A DNA stretch of 19,387 nucleotides from an uncultured Ruminococcus sp. (GCA_946414115.1 CAMKNF010000016.1:1-19387); one strand, 5' to 3'; shown: positions 1 through 8,481, numbered from the stretch's first letter. The notes: a model not told the origin generated them from the letters alone. Made by a program: numbers and translations.

Positions 1-1
1 G

Positions 2-499
2 AACGGACCGCTTTCTTTATATCTGCTTCTGTTTTTATGGAAAAAGCCTTTATCATGTGAAAAATCACTCTACGAGTTTGCAAAGAAAATCGACCTCGGA
101 AATTATCTTATTTTAAGCAAGGGTGAAAGAAACAACGGCGGCGCTGACCGTCCGTCAATTCTTTCCGATGCATTTGAGGCTTTAATTGCAGCTATTTACA
201 TTGACGGAGGTATTGCACCTGCCTCAAAGCACATTCTCAATTTCGTAATACCTGCAATTAAGAATTCAAAGAAAAAGAAGATTAATGATTACAAAACTAC
301 CTTGCAGGAGATTATTCAGAAAAATCCCGGTGAAAAGCTCGAGTATGTTCTTGTAAAGGAAAGCGGTCCCGACCATAACAAGCACTTTGTCGTTGAGGTT
401 CATCTTAACAGTAACGTTATCGGAAAGGGCGGCGGCAGAAGTAAAAAAGAAGCCGAACAGCAGGCGGCTAGAGAGGCTTTGGAGCTGATGGGATATTAA
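2..499 (+). CDS. rnc: Ribonuclease III, 3' part (5'-truncated by window edge)
   Basis: Endoribonuclease that cuts double-stranded RNA in rRNA and mRNA maturation. The readable part begins at CEKSLYEFAKKIDLG (from about base 56) and holds the second RNase III signature, with D at 167-169 and E at 176-178 in SDAFEALIAAIY, which are metal-binding positions of the family. A complete C-terminal dsRNA-binding domain follows (NDYKTTLQEII ... GKGGGRSKKEAEQQAAREAL). The N-terminal ERLEFLGD motif lies outside the window. The 18 residues before CEKSL do not look like RNase III: the family has an EGxLTKxRAxLV stretch there, and no frame of bases 1-55 gives it, so the first ~50 bases may be chimeric (see findings). 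The stop at 497-499 overlaps the start of the next gene. Position next to smc and ftsY is the usual Firmicute order. Identity is secure; the extreme 5' end is not. Confidence 0.93.
   Translation, partial: NGPLSLYLLLFLWKKPLSCEKSLYEFAKKIDLGNYLILSKGERNNGGADRPSILSDAFEALIAAIYIDGGIAPASKHILNFVIPAIKNSKKKKINDYKTTLQEIIQKNPGEKLEYVLVKESGPDHNKHFVVEVHLNSNVIGKGGGRSKKEAEQQAAREALELMGY
481..484 (+). promoter_or_regulatory. Probable Shine-Dalgarno for the radical SAM gene
   Basis: GGAG inside the last codons of rnc, 10 bases before the ATT at 495. It supports initiation at ATT, since no ATG, GTG, TTG or CTG codon exists in frame between the upstream stop (486-488) and the cysteine motif. Translational coupling to rnc termination is also possible. 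Confidence 0.45.
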
Positions 500-1484
500 A
501 CACAGCAATATTTCAATCTTCATTCCGCACAACGGTTGTCCGCATCAGTGCAGCTTTTGCAATCAAAAAAATATCACAGGGCAGTCTTGCCAGCCTACGG
601 GAGAAGATGTAAAAAGAACTCTTGAAAAAGCGGTAAGTGATTTAGGCGATAAAGCAGAAAACGCCGAGATTGCTTTTTTCGGCGGCAGCTTTACGGCTAT
701 TGACAGAGATTATATGCTAACCCTGCTTGAAGCCGCAAAGCCGTTTACAAATATATTTTCGGGAATAAGAATTTCCACTCGTCCCGATTATATTGACAAT
801 GAGGTTCTTGACATACTTAAAAAATACAACGTAACTTCAATTGAGCTTGGTGCACAGTCGATGGATGATTATGTGCTTAAAGCTAACAACAGGGGACACA
901 GCAGTTCCGATGTTATAAGAGCGTCAAAGCTTATAAAGAAATATAATTTCTCTCTCGGATTACAGATGATGACAGGATTATATTCTTCAACATATGATAA
1001 GGATATTTATACAGCACATAAGTTTATTGAGCTAAGTCCCGATACGGTACGGATTTACCCGACAGTCATTATGAAAGAAACAGAGCTTGCAAATCTTTAT
1101 TTATCGGGAAAGTTTGCACCATACACGATTGAAGAGTCTGTAGATTTATGTTCAAGACTTATTATTATGTTTGAAAAAGCTGACATAAATATTATTCGGC
1201 TCGGACTTCACTATTCCGACAGTTTAGTCAAAAACAGCCTTGGCAACAATTATCATCCTGCATTTAAAGAGCTATGCGAAAACAGAATATTTTATAATTC
1301 CTTTATCGAAAAAACAAGCATGATTGACAAAGCAAAGAATTTTACCGTTTATATAAATGAAAAATCGCTTTCAAAGTTTTACGGTCAGAATAAATCTAAT
1401 TTGAAAAGCTTTTCAGAAATGGGTTACACCTTTGAAACAAGATTTGACAACACACTCGGAAAATATGATTTATACATAAAATAG
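495..1484 (+). CDS. Radical SAM protein (Elp3/MiaB/NifB-type core), probable ATT start
   Basis: Radical SAM protein of unknown substrate, conserved between rnc and smc in Clostridia. With an ATT start it has 329 residues. The CxxxCxxC motif binding the SAM [4Fe-4S] cluster is C15, C19, C22 (GCPHQCSFC), followed by the glycine-rich FFGGSFTAI at 61-69 and the STRPDYI strand at about 94-100, typical of the Elp3-like branch. No acetyltransferase domain follows, so it is not a full Elp3. The first ATG in frame (714) would remove the whole cluster motif and cannot be the start. The frame is open from 489, and relatives commonly begin with a M-K-H-S-N-I-like sequence, matching ATT-AAA-CAC-AGC-AAT-ATT. 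The start overlaps the rnc stop. A one-base sequencing error hiding an ATG is the alternative. Older annotations may call such proteins coproporphyrinogen oxidase-like; I would not assign a reaction. Confidence 0.85.
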   Translation: MKHSNISIFIPHNGCPHQCSFCNQKNITGQSCQPTGEDVKRTLEKAVSDLGDKAENAEIAFFGGSFTAIDRDYMLTLLEAAKPFTNIFSGIRISTRPDYIDNEVLDILKKYNVTSIELGAQSMDDYVLKANNRGHSSSDVIRASKLIKKYNFSLGLQMMTGLYSSTYDKDIYTAHKFIELSPDTVRIYPTVIMKETELANLYLSGKFAPYTIEESVDLCSRLIIMFEKADINIIRLGLHYSDSLVKNSLGNNYHPAFKELCENRIFYNSFIEKTSMIDKAKNFTVYINEKSLSKFYGQNKSNLKSFSEMGYTFETRFDNTLGKYDLYIK

Positions 1485-1494
1485 GGGTATTTTA

Positions 1495-4400
1495 ATGCGT
1501 TTAAAATCATTGGAAGTACAGGGATTCAAGACGTTTCCCGATAAAACTAAATTATCCTTTGAACAGGGAATTACCTCTGTAGTTGGTCCCAACGGTTCGG
1601 GAAAAAGTAACATTAGCGACGCAATACGCTGGGTTCTCGGTGAGCAGTCGCCAAAAAGCCTGCGCTGTTCCAAGATGGAGGACGTTGTATTCAACGGTAC
1701 CGATAAACGCAAAAGACAGGGTTACGCCGAGGTTACGCTGAATATAGACAACTCCGACAGATTCCTTGATTTCAACGGCGATGATATTGCAGTAACAAGA
1801 CGTTACTACAGAAGCGGCGAGAGCGAATATCTGATTAATAAAGCGGCTGTAAGGCTTAAAGATATTAACGAGCTGTTTATGGATACCGGTTTAGGTCGTG
1901 ACGGATATTCAATGATTGGACAGGGTAAAATTGACAGTATCGTATCATCTAAAAGTGAAGAACGCCGTGAAATTTTTGAAGAAGCCGCAGGAATTTCACG
2001 CTACAGATACAGAAAAATTGAAGCTGAACGAAAGCTGAAAAGCACCGAGGACAACCTGTTAAGACTTCGTGACATAGTAACAGAGCTTGAAGAACGTGTT
2101 GAGCCTCTGCGTAAGCAGTCCGAAAAGGCACAGCAGTTTCTGACATACTCGGAAGAAAAAAGAGGACTTGAAATTGCCCTTTGGCTGCTAACATTGGATA
2201 AATCACAGGACAGCCTTAAACATCAGGACGAGAAAATCTCAATTGCAAGGGCGCAATATGAAGAAGCAGAACAGACTCTCCAAGATATTCAGACAGAAAC
2301 CGAAGAAATCTACTCTAAAAACGGTTTGTTGTCTGCTCAAATTGAAAATATAAGAAGTGAAATTTCGCAAAAGGAGTCTGAAATTTCACAAAAGAAGTCG
2401 CTTATTTCTGTTGCAGAGAACGATATTCTCCACAGCAATGAGAACATTGACAGAATAAACAACGAGATTCTTCAGACAGAACAAAGCGCAGACAGCCTTG
2501 AAAAAACTATTTCGGAAAAGCAGGAAAGAATTGCCGTACTTGACTCTGAAATTATTGAAAAGCAGAAGAAATACAGTGAAATCTCTGAAAAACTAAATAT
2601 AATCAACCTTGATTCAAGTAAGAGCGGCGACCTTTTGCAGGAGGTAACAGCAGAGCTTTCTGTGCTTACATCGCAGTCGGCTGACGCAAGGGTAATTGAT
2701 ATGACTTCCGAAAGTACAATTGCCGAGCTTACTGCAAGAATCAACGCTCTTGAAAATTCAAAATCTGAAAAGACTTCGCAGACAGCGGAGCTTGAAGAAA
2801 TTTTCAAAGCATATATCGAAGATTTAGCTGAAACGAATGATGAAATTAATTCGCTGAAAAATTCGATTGACGGGTTAGAGCTTAAATTATCATCAAAAGA
2901 AAAGAAGAGGAATGAATATAAGTCCGAGAGCGAAAAGCTTTCGCTTGACGTAAAAGAGCATCTGCGTAAAATTTCTTTTCTTGAAAATCTCGAACGTAAC
3001 CTTGAAGGATTTTCAAAGAGTGTAAAGGTTGTAGTAAACGCTACCAAAAACGGTAAGCTTCACGGTATTTGCGGACCTGTTTCAAGAGTAATTTCTGTAC
3101 CTTCAAAGTACGGTGTGGCTATAGAAACAGCACTCGGTGGTGCAATGCAAAACATTGTTGTTAATACCGATGAGGACGCAAAACAGGCCATACGTTATCT
3201 AAAATCAACCGACGGCGGCAGAGCTACCTTTTTGCCTCTCAATACTATAAAAAGCCGTGAGCTTCGTGAAAACGGTCTTGATGATTGTTACGGCTTTGTT
3301 GGAGTTGCAAGCGAGCTTTGTTCTTGTGAAGAAAAATATAATAATATTCTCGGCTCATTGCTTGGTAAAATTGTAATTGCCGAGGATTTAAACAGTGCAA
3401 CTTCAATTGCCAAAAAATACTCTTATCGCTTTAAGGTGGTAACGCTTGACGGTCAGGTGGTAAACGCAGGCGGTTCATTGACGGGTGGTTCGCTTAACAG
3501 AAATACCGGACTATTAAGCCGTGCTTCTGAAATTGAACAGCTTAAAAAGCTTACTGATGACTTGCAGAATAAAGCAAAGGCTGCTGAAAATATGTGCGAA
3601 CAGGTAAGCAGAGAATATTCATCAATTGAAGCCGAATTGCTCGGTACAAGGGCAGATTTGTCAAATAAACAGCAGGAATTTGTACGTTTACAGGCAGAAA
3701 AGCGTGCCTGCGAAAGCGAGCTTAATAATGCAAAATCTGTAATTGATAATTCTGATAACGAAATAAAAGACTGCAAAAGCAGAATTGAAAAGCTGAAAGA
3801 GAGCGGTGCACAGGCTAAAAAACAGCTTGCCGAGCTTAATTCAAAAATTGCAAAGGCAGAAGAAAAGGTAAACGCTGTAACAGGCAACAGAGCAGAGCTT
3901 ACTCAAAAGCGAGAAGAGCTTACTACTCTTTTGCAGAATATCCGCCTTGAAATTGTAACGGCACAGAAGGATATTGACGCTTTAAATTCCGAAATCGTTT
4001 TTGCACAAAACACAGGCTCTGACCATGAAGATAAGAAAGTAGAGCTGTTAAAACAGATTGAAACTATAAATGATTCTGTTAATGAAACACAAAATCGAAT
4101 TAAAAGTCTTAATACTGAAATAATAGCTATTGAAAATGAGCAGAAGGCTTTGTATAATAAAATTGAAGAAATCAACACTCAAAAGGATGCACTTGAAAAG
4201 CGAAGTGCAGAAATCCGCAGTTTTGAGCGTGACAAAAATGCTGAACGTGAAACCTCGGGAAGAGAGCTTGCACGTCTTGAAGAGCGTAAAATCAATTTAC
4301 AAAAGCAGTACGATGATATAATCTCAAAGCTCTGGGAAGAATACGAGCTTACAAAACGTGAGGCAGAGGAAAATGCTATCGAGATTGAAGATTCAGCAAA

Positions 4401-5070
4401 AGCTAACAAAAGATTAAGCGAGCTCAAACAAAAAATCAAAGGACTCGGAAACGTCAACGTTTCTGCAATTGAAGAATTTAAAGAAGTATCCGAGCGTTAT
4501 GATTTTATGAGCAAGCAGGTAAACGACGTTGAAAAGTCAAAGAAAGAAATTGAACGCCTTATAAACGATTTGACAAAGCAGATGAAAGAGGTGTTTGTTG
4601 AAAGCTTTGACCGTATTAACAAAAACTTTACCTATACTTTCAAAGAGCTTTTCGGCGGCGGAACAGCGTCGCTTTCGCTTTCCGACCCCGAAAATATACT
4701 CACAAGCGGAATTGATATTCTTGTTCATCCTCCCGGAAAGATCGTTGTTCATCTTGACGCATTGTCGGGTGGTGAAAAAGCTCTTGTTGCAATTGCGCTG
4801 TATTTTGCTATAATGAAAGTTAGACCTGCTCCGTTCTGTGTTATGGACGAGATTGAAGCGGCGCTTGACGATGTAAACGTTTACAGATTCGCAAGCTATC
4901 TGCGCAGACTTACCGATAACACACAGTTTATTCTTATCACCCACAGACGAGGTACAATGGAAGAAGCTGATGTTCTTTACGGTGTGACAATGCAGGACGA
5001 GGGAATTTCAAAGCTGCTTGAACTCCGTTCAACCGAAGTAGCCGAAAAACTCGGAATTGATTCAAAATAA
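1495..5070 (+). CDS. smc: Chromosome segregation protein SMC
   Basis: Structural maintenance of chromosomes ATPase; dimers with ScpA/ScpB act on DNA to organise and separate sister chromosomes. The 1191 residues match the usual bacterial length of about 1190. Walker A is GPNGSGKSN at 31-39, and LGEQSPK follows. Two long coiled-coil arms rich in E, K, Q and S flank a hinge that begins at about residue 520 (GICGPVSRVISV) and includes the glycine-rich LDGQVVNAGGSLTGGS. The ABC signature LSGGEKALVAIAL begins at 1090, and Walker B VMDEIEAALDD holds D1118 and E1119; THRRGTME forms the switch region. The ATG at 1495 has AGGGG 10 bases upstream, overlapping the previous TAG stop. scpA and scpB are not in the window. 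Long antisense open frames in this gene are shadows of the biased coiled-coil codons. Confidence 0.98.
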   Translation: MRLKSLEVQGFKTFPDKTKLSFEQGITSVVGPNGSGKSNISDAIRWVLGEQSPKSLRCSKMEDVVFNGTDKRKRQGYAEVTLNIDNSDRFLDFNGDDIAVTRRYYRSGESEYLINKAAVRLKDINELFMDTGLGRDGYSMIGQGKIDSIVSSKSEERREIFEEAAGISRYRYRKIEAERKLKSTEDNLLRLRDIVTELEERVEPLRKQSEKAQQFLTYSEEKRGLEIALWLLTLDKSQDSLKHQDEKISIARAQYEEAEQTLQDIQTETEEIYSKNGLLSAQIENIRSEISQKESEISQKKSLISVAENDILHSNENIDRINNEILQTEQSADSLEKTISEKQERIAVLDSEIIEKQKKYSEISEKLNIINLDSSKSGDLLQEVTAELSVLTSQSADARVIDMTSESTIAELTARINALENSKSEKTSQTAELEEIFKAYIEDLAETNDEINSLKNSIDGLELKLSSKEKKRNEYKSESEKLSLDVKEHLRKISFLENLERNLEGFSKSVKVVVNATKNGKLHGICGPVSRVISVPSKYGVAIETALGGAMQNIVVNTDEDAKQAIRYLKSTDGGRATFLPLNTIKSRELRENGLDDCYGFVGVASELCSCEEKYNNILGSLLGKIVIAEDLNSATSIAKKYSYRFKVVTLDGQVVNAGGSLTGGSLNRNTGLLSRASEIEQLKKLTDDLQNKAKAAENMCEQVSREYSSIEAELLGTRADLSNKQQEFVRLQAEKRACESELNNAKSVIDNSDNEIKDCKSRIEKLKESGAQAKKQLAELNSKIAKAEEKVNAVTGNRAELTQKREELTTLLQNIRLEIVTAQKDIDALNSEIVFAQNTGSDHEDKKVELLKQIETINDSVNETQNRIKSLNTEIIAIENEQKALYNKIEEINTQKDALEKRSAEIRSFERDKNAERETSGRELARLEERKINLQKQYDDIISKLWEEYELTKREAEENAIEIEDSAKANKRLSELKQKIKGLGNVNVSAIEEFKEVSERYDFMSKQVNDVEKSKKEIERLINDLTKQMKEVFVESFDRINKNFTYTFKELFGGGTASLSLSDPENILTSGIDILVHPPGKIVVHLDALSGGEKALVAIALYFAIMKVRPAPFCVMDEIEAALDDVNVYRFASYLRRLTDNTQFILITHRRGTMEEADVLYGVTMQDEGISKLLELRSTEVAEKLGIDSK

Positions 5071-5082
5071 AGGAATGATTAT

Positions 5083-5997
5083 ATGGGATTTTTCAGTAAA
5101 ATAAAAGAAGGCTTAAAGAAAACAAGAAACGCTGTTGTCGGTCAGATTGACTCGATGCTAAAATCCTTTACAAAGATTGACGACGAGCTTTTTGAAGAAC
5201 TTGAAGAGCTTCTCGTAATGGGCGACGTTGGCGTTCACACAGCCGAGAAAATATGCGATGAATTAAAAAGCAGAGTTAAAAAAGAGGGAATAAAAGATCC
5301 CGAAGAAATAAACAGACTTCTTGAAGAAACTGTTTCCGAAATGCTTAAGGGCGGCGAAGAGCTTGACATTTCCACAACTCCCTCAATTATTCTTGTAATA
5401 GGAGTTAACGGAGTAGGAAAGACTACAACTATAGGAAAGCTTGCTAACAGCCTTTCAAAGCAGGGTAAAAAGGTTATTCTTGCTGCTGCTGATACATTCC
5501 GTGCCGCAGCAATTGAACAGCTTGACATCTGGGCACAGAGAAGCGGCTGTGAAATTATCAAGCAGAACGAGGGCAGCGACCCTGCCGCAGTAGTTTTTGA
5601 TGCAATTTCAGCAGCCAAGGCAAGAAGTGCTGACGTTATAATCTGCGATACAGCAGGACGTCTGCACAACAAAAAGCATCTTATGGACGAGCTTGCAAAA
5701 ATCAACCGTGTAATTGACAGAGAGCTTCCCGACGCTGCAAAGGAAAAACTCCTTGTTCTTGACGCAACAACAGGACAAAACGCCGTAAATCAGGCTGAAC
5801 AGTTCAGACAGGCAACAGGCATTACGGGTATTGTACTTACAAAGCTTGACGGAACCGCAAAGGGTGGAGTTGTGCTTGCAATCAAGGATGGTCTCGGAAT
5901 CCCCGTTAAATATATCGGCGTAGGCGAACAGATTGACGATTTACAGCCGTTTAATTCAGATGACTTTGCAAAAGCTTTATTTGCTAAAACGGAGTAA
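5083..5997 (+). CDS. ftsY: Signal recognition particle receptor FtsY
   Basis: SRP receptor GTPase; docks SRP-ribosome complexes at the membrane for co-translational insertion. It has 304 residues: a short amphipathic N terminus (MGFFSKIKEGLKKTR) likely to touch the membrane, the helical N domain, then the G domain. G1 is GVNGVGKTTT at 107-116, DTFRAAAIEQL begins at 137, DTAGR is 189-193, and TKLDGTAKGG is 253-262. The long acidic A domain of E. coli FtsY is absent, as is normal in Firmicutes. Ffh would have a C-terminal M domain, which is missing here, so this is FtsY. The start has AAAGGA upstream; it lies 12 bases after smc, and the pair is a classic neighbour set. Confidence 0.98.
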   Translation: MGFFSKIKEGLKKTRNAVVGQIDSMLKSFTKIDDELFEELEELLVMGDVGVHTAEKICDELKSRVKKEGIKDPEEINRLLEETVSEMLKGGEELDISTTPSIILVIGVNGVGKTTTIGKLANSLSKQGKKVILAAADTFRAAAIEQLDIWAQRSGCEIIKQNEGSDPAAVVFDAISAAKARSADVIICDTAGRLHNKKHLMDELAKINRVIDRELPDAAKEKLLVLDATTGQNAVNQAEQFRQATGITGIVLTKLDGTAKGGVVLAIKDGLGIPVKYIGVGEQIDDLQPFNSDDFAKALFAKTE

Positions 5998-6003
5998 ATA
6001 AAT

Positions 6004-6597
6004 ATGAAATTTATTATTGCTACGAATAATCAAAAAAAGCTCAAGGAGATTGAGCGCATTTTAAATCCGCTTGGGATTAATGCAGTTTCTGCAAAAGACG
6101 AAGGAATCTTACTTGATGATGTCGAGGAAACAGGAACAACCTTTGCAGAAAATGCTTTATTAAAAGCAGAAGCCGCATTCAAAAAAACAGGTTTGCCGTC
6201 TGTTGCAGATGATTCGGGTTTGAGCGTTGACGCTTTAGATGGACGTCCGGGAATATACTCCGCACGTTACGCAGGCGAAAACGCAACCGATTCCGATAAA
6301 AACAGCAAGCTTCTTTCAGAGCTAAAAGATGTTCCCGAAAAGGACAGAACGGCTCATTTTACCTGTGCAATCTGCTGTGTTCTCCCAAACGGAGAGAAAA
6401 TTGAGGTTGAGGGCGTTTGCGAGGGTAGTATTGCATTTGAGCCTCACGGAAACGGCGGCTTCGGCTACGACCCGATTTTCAAATACGGCGATAAAAGCTA
6501 TGCCGAGCTTTCTTCTGCTGAAAAAGATGCAGTCAGTCACAGGGGACAGGCCTTGAGAAAGCTTAAAGCAGAGCTTGAAAAATATCTTGATAAATAA
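6004..6597 (+). CDS. rdgB: dITP/XTP pyrophosphatase (RdgB/HAM1 family)
   Basis: Hydrolyses ITP, dITP and XTP to monophosphates plus pyrophosphate, keeping deaminated purines out of DNA and RNA. The 197 residues match the family length. Visible motifs: ATNNQKKLKEI at 6-16 (substrate P-loop-like start), VADDSGLSVDALDGRPG at 67-83 with the catalytic acidic residues in ADDSGL, GGFGYDPIF at 151-159 and SHRGQALRKL at 178-187. GGAG at 5991-5994, inside the end of ftsY, is spaced 9 bases from the ATG. Placed with nadD, yqeK and rsfS, it starts a tightly packed group. Identification is secure. Confidence 0.97.
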   Translation: MKFIIATNNQKKLKEIERILNPLGINAVSAKDEGILLDDVEETGTTFAENALLKAEAAFKKTGLPSVADDSGLSVDALDGRPGIYSARYAGENATDSDKNSKLLSELKDVPEKDRTAHFTCAICCVLPNGEKIEVEGVCEGSIAFEPHGNGGFGYDPIFKYGDKSYAELSSAEKDAVSHRGQALRKLKAELEKYLDK

Positions 6598-6614
6598 CCG
6601 AAAGGATTTAATAT

Positions 6615-6920
6615 ATGCTTACAAGTAAACAGAGGGCTTATCTTCGAGGTCTTGCAAATAAGCTTGATACAATTTTAATTTTAGGCAAGGGCGAAATCAC
6701 CGACAATGTTATCCGTCAGGCAGATACAGCCCTGACAGCACGTGAAATAATAAAAGGTAAGGTGCTTGAAAACAGCTCATATTCTTCAAGAGAAGCGGCT
6801 GAAATCCTCGCTGAAAAATGCAGTGCCGATGTGGTTCAGGTTATAGGTTCAAAGTTTGTGCTTTACCGAGAAAATCCCGACGAGCCGGTTATTGTTCTGC
6901 CAAAGGCAAAAAATAAATGA
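6615..6920 (+). CDS. yhbY: YhbY family RNA-binding protein (CRM domain)
   Basis: Small KH-like CRM-domain protein linked in bacteria to assembly of the large ribosomal subunit. It has 101 residues, the usual size. MLTSKQRAYLRGLANKLD opens the domain; LILGKGEITDNVI carries the loop that in the family normally reads GKxG, here GKGE. AREIIKGKVLENS and the terminal GSKFVLYRENP strand complete the fold. GAAAGGAT precedes the ATG. The stop overlaps the nadD start by four bases (ATGA), suggesting translational coupling. yhbY-nadD-yqeK-rsfS is a standard Firmicute order. Confidence 0.95.
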   Translation: MLTSKQRAYLRGLANKLDTILILGKGEITDNVIRQADTALTAREIIKGKVLENSSYSSREAAEILAEKCSADVVQVIGSKFVLYRENPDEPVIVLPKAKNK

Positions 6921-7522
6921 GCAGAACAGGAATAATCGGCGGAACATTTAATCCTATACACAACGGTCATATTCTTCTTGCATTATACTGCAAAGAAAAA
7001 TTAAATCTTGACAGTGTTATTTTTATTCCCACCTACACTCCGCCGCATAAATCGGACAAGGAATTAGTAAGTGAAGTTCACAGGATTAATATGTGCAATA
7101 TAGCTGTAGAAAGCTATAATGATTTTTCCGTTTCGGACATTGAAATCAAACGAAAGGGCAAAAGCTACACCTACGAAACCCTTACAAGCCTTAAAGAAAT
7201 CTATCCCGATGATACTCTGTATTTCATAACGGGAGCAGATATGTTTTTAACGCTGGAAAAATGGAAGAATCCCAAAATCATTTTTGAAAAGGCAATAATT
7301 GCAGCCGTTCCGAGAAATTCGTCGGATTCTGAAGTTCTGAACAGTCACTATCAGACTATTCTTAAACCTATGGGTGCTAAAGCCTGCATACTTGATGAAC
7401 CTGTTATGAGTGTTTCTTCAACCTTTATCAGAGAAAATATAGAAAATTATGATTTGATTAAGTCGTTAATTGACAGGAATGTTTATGAATATATAGTAAA
7501 AAATAATCTCTACAGGGAGTGA
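6917..7522 (+). CDS. nadD: Nicotinate-nucleotide adenylyltransferase
   Basis: Transfers AMP from ATP to nicotinate mononucleotide, giving deamido-NAD in the last steps of NAD synthesis. The 201 residues fit the family. The nucleotidyltransferase signature GGTFNPIHNGH is at 8-18, with H15 and H18 as the HxGH-type pair. PTYTPPHK lies about 40 residues from the start and binds substrate in the family. GADMFLTLEKW and the C-terminal SVSSTFIRENI (the ISSTxIR motif, phosphate binding) are also present. The ATG at 6917 overlaps the yhbY stop. The next gene, yqeK, is often fused or adjacent to nadD. Confidence 0.97.
   Translation: MSRTGIIGGTFNPIHNGHILLALYCKEKLNLDSVIFIPTYTPPHKSDKELVSEVHRINMCNIAVESYNDFSVSDIEIKRKGKSYTYETLTSLKEIYPDDTLYFITGADMFLTLEKWKNPKIIFEKAIIAAVPRNSSDSEVLNSHYQTILKPMGAKACILDEPVMSVSSTFIRENIENYDLIKSLIDRNVYEYIVKNNLYRE
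7515..7519 (+). promoter_or_regulatory. Shine-Dalgarno deciding the yqeK TTG start
   Basis: GGGAG at the end of nadD, 9 bases before TTG at 7529. The next in-frame ATG codons lie within the first helix (residues 13-14), so TTG is the better start. Confidence 0.7.
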
Positions 7523-7528
7523 ACGAAA

Positions 7529-8113
7529 TTGAGTATCGCCGAATATAAAAAGATTATTAAACCAATGATGAGCGAAAACAGGTATAATCACTGTGTAAAC
7601 GTTTCAAAGGAGGCTGTTAAGCTTGCAAAGCGTTACGGCGGTGATGAAGAAAAAGCCGCAGTTGCAGGTATTCTTCACGACATAACCAAGGAAATGCCGA
7701 AGGAAGAACAGTTGCAAATTATGCTTGACAGTGGTATAATTTTAGACGATATTCAAAAAAACGCGCCTAAGCTGTGGCACGGTATAAGCGGAAGTGTTTA
7801 TATTAAGAATCATTTTGATATTGATGATGAAGATATTTTAAATGCGATTTGCTATCACACAACAGGCAGAGCCGGTATGTCGCTTCTTGAAAAAATCATT
7901 TTTGTTGCGGATTTTACTTCAGAGGAACGTACATACAAGGGCGTTGCAACAATGCGCAAAAAGTCAAGAAAAAGTCTTGAGGACGCAATGCTTTACGGAT
8001 TTAAATTCACATTTTCCGATTTATCCTCACGTGAGCTTGCAATTCATCCTGATGAGCTTGCGTGTTACAACGAAATTGTTTTAAATAATCCCATGAAAGG
8101 AAAGAGTAAATGA
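7529..8113 (+). CDS. yqeK: HD-domain hydrolase YqeK, probable Ap4A hydrolase (symmetrical)
   Basis: YqeK family phosphohydrolase. Members studied in Gram-positive bacteria split diadenosine tetraphosphate into two ADP, so the same role is inferred here. It has 194 residues from a TTG start. HD motif: H21 in NRYNHCVNVS, then H50-D51 in ILHDITKE; KLWHGISG and YHTTGRAGM supply further histidines, and FVADFTSEERT carries the distal Asp. The metal ligands look complete. It sits 6 bases after nadD and overlaps rsfS by four bases (ATGA), the usual arrangement in Firmicutes, so co-transcription is very likely. Confidence 0.94.
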   Translation: MSIAEYKKIIKPMMSENRYNHCVNVSKEAVKLAKRYGGDEEKAAVAGILHDITKEMPKEEQLQIMLDSGIILDDIQKNAPKLWHGISGSVYIKNHFDIDDEDILNAICYHTTGRAGMSLLEKIIFVADFTSEERTYKGVATMRKKSRKSLEDAMLYGFKFTFSDLSSRELAIHPDELACYNEIVLNNPMKGKSK

Positions 8114-8463
8114 ATTCTTACGATCAGGCTGTAATGGCGGCAAAGGCTATAAGCAGCAAAAAAGGTTTAGATATACAGGTAATAGAAATCGGCGATATAT
8201 CCGTTCTTGCTGACTATATGGTAATCGCAACGGGTACAAGCTCAACTCACGTAAAGGCACTTGCTGACGAGGTTGAATATAAGCTTGACGAAGCGGGAAT
8301 TTCCGTAAGTCACATTGAAGGTTATCGTTCAAACAGCTGGATATTGCTTGACTACGTTGACGTAATTGTAAACGTATTTTCAGATGAAGCAAGAGAGTTT
8401 TACGACCTTGACAGACTCTGGCAGGACGGAAAGCCTGTTGACCTTACAGGAATAGTAGATTAA
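8110..8463 (+). CDS. rsfS: Ribosomal silencing factor RsfS
   Basis: RsfS/Iojap binds ribosomal protein uL14 and blocks joining of the two subunits, lowering translation in starvation. The 117 residues match the usual length of about 110-120. Recognisable stretches: ADYMVIATGTSSTHVKALAD, EGYRSNSWILLDYVDVIVN and the terminal FYDLDRLWQDGKPVDL. AAAGGAAAGAG precedes the ATG, which overlaps the yqeK stop. It belongs to the same packed run as nadD and yqeK and is followed after 18 bases by leuS. Identity is secure. Confidence 0.97.
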   Translation: MNSYDQAVMAAKAISSKKGLDIQVIEIGDISVLADYMVIATGTSSTHVKALADEVEYKLDEAGISVSHIEGYRSNSWILLDYVDVIVNVFSDEAREFYDLDRLWQDGKPVDLTGIVD

Positions 8464-8468
8464 AATTC

Positions 8469-8474
8469 GGGAGG
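8469..8474 (+). promoter_or_regulatory. Strong Shine-Dalgarno deciding the leuS TTG start
   Basis: GGGAGG, 7 bases before TTG at 8482. The strong site and the family's N-terminal sequence (YNHKTTEQKWQKIWEE) fix TTG as the leuS start. Confidence 0.85.
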
Positions 8475-8481
8475 ACTTGAA

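Noticed and set aside
714..1484. ATG 714 as start of the radical SAM gene
   Set aside because: It would remove the CxxxCxxC motif and the GGSF motif, both clearly encoded upstream in the same frame back to 495.
2472..3047. 191-residue antisense open frame within smc, and other antisense frames in smc and ftsY
   Set aside because: They are Ser/Phe/Leu-rich mirror images of Glu/Lys-rich codons, without SD sites or recognisable domains.
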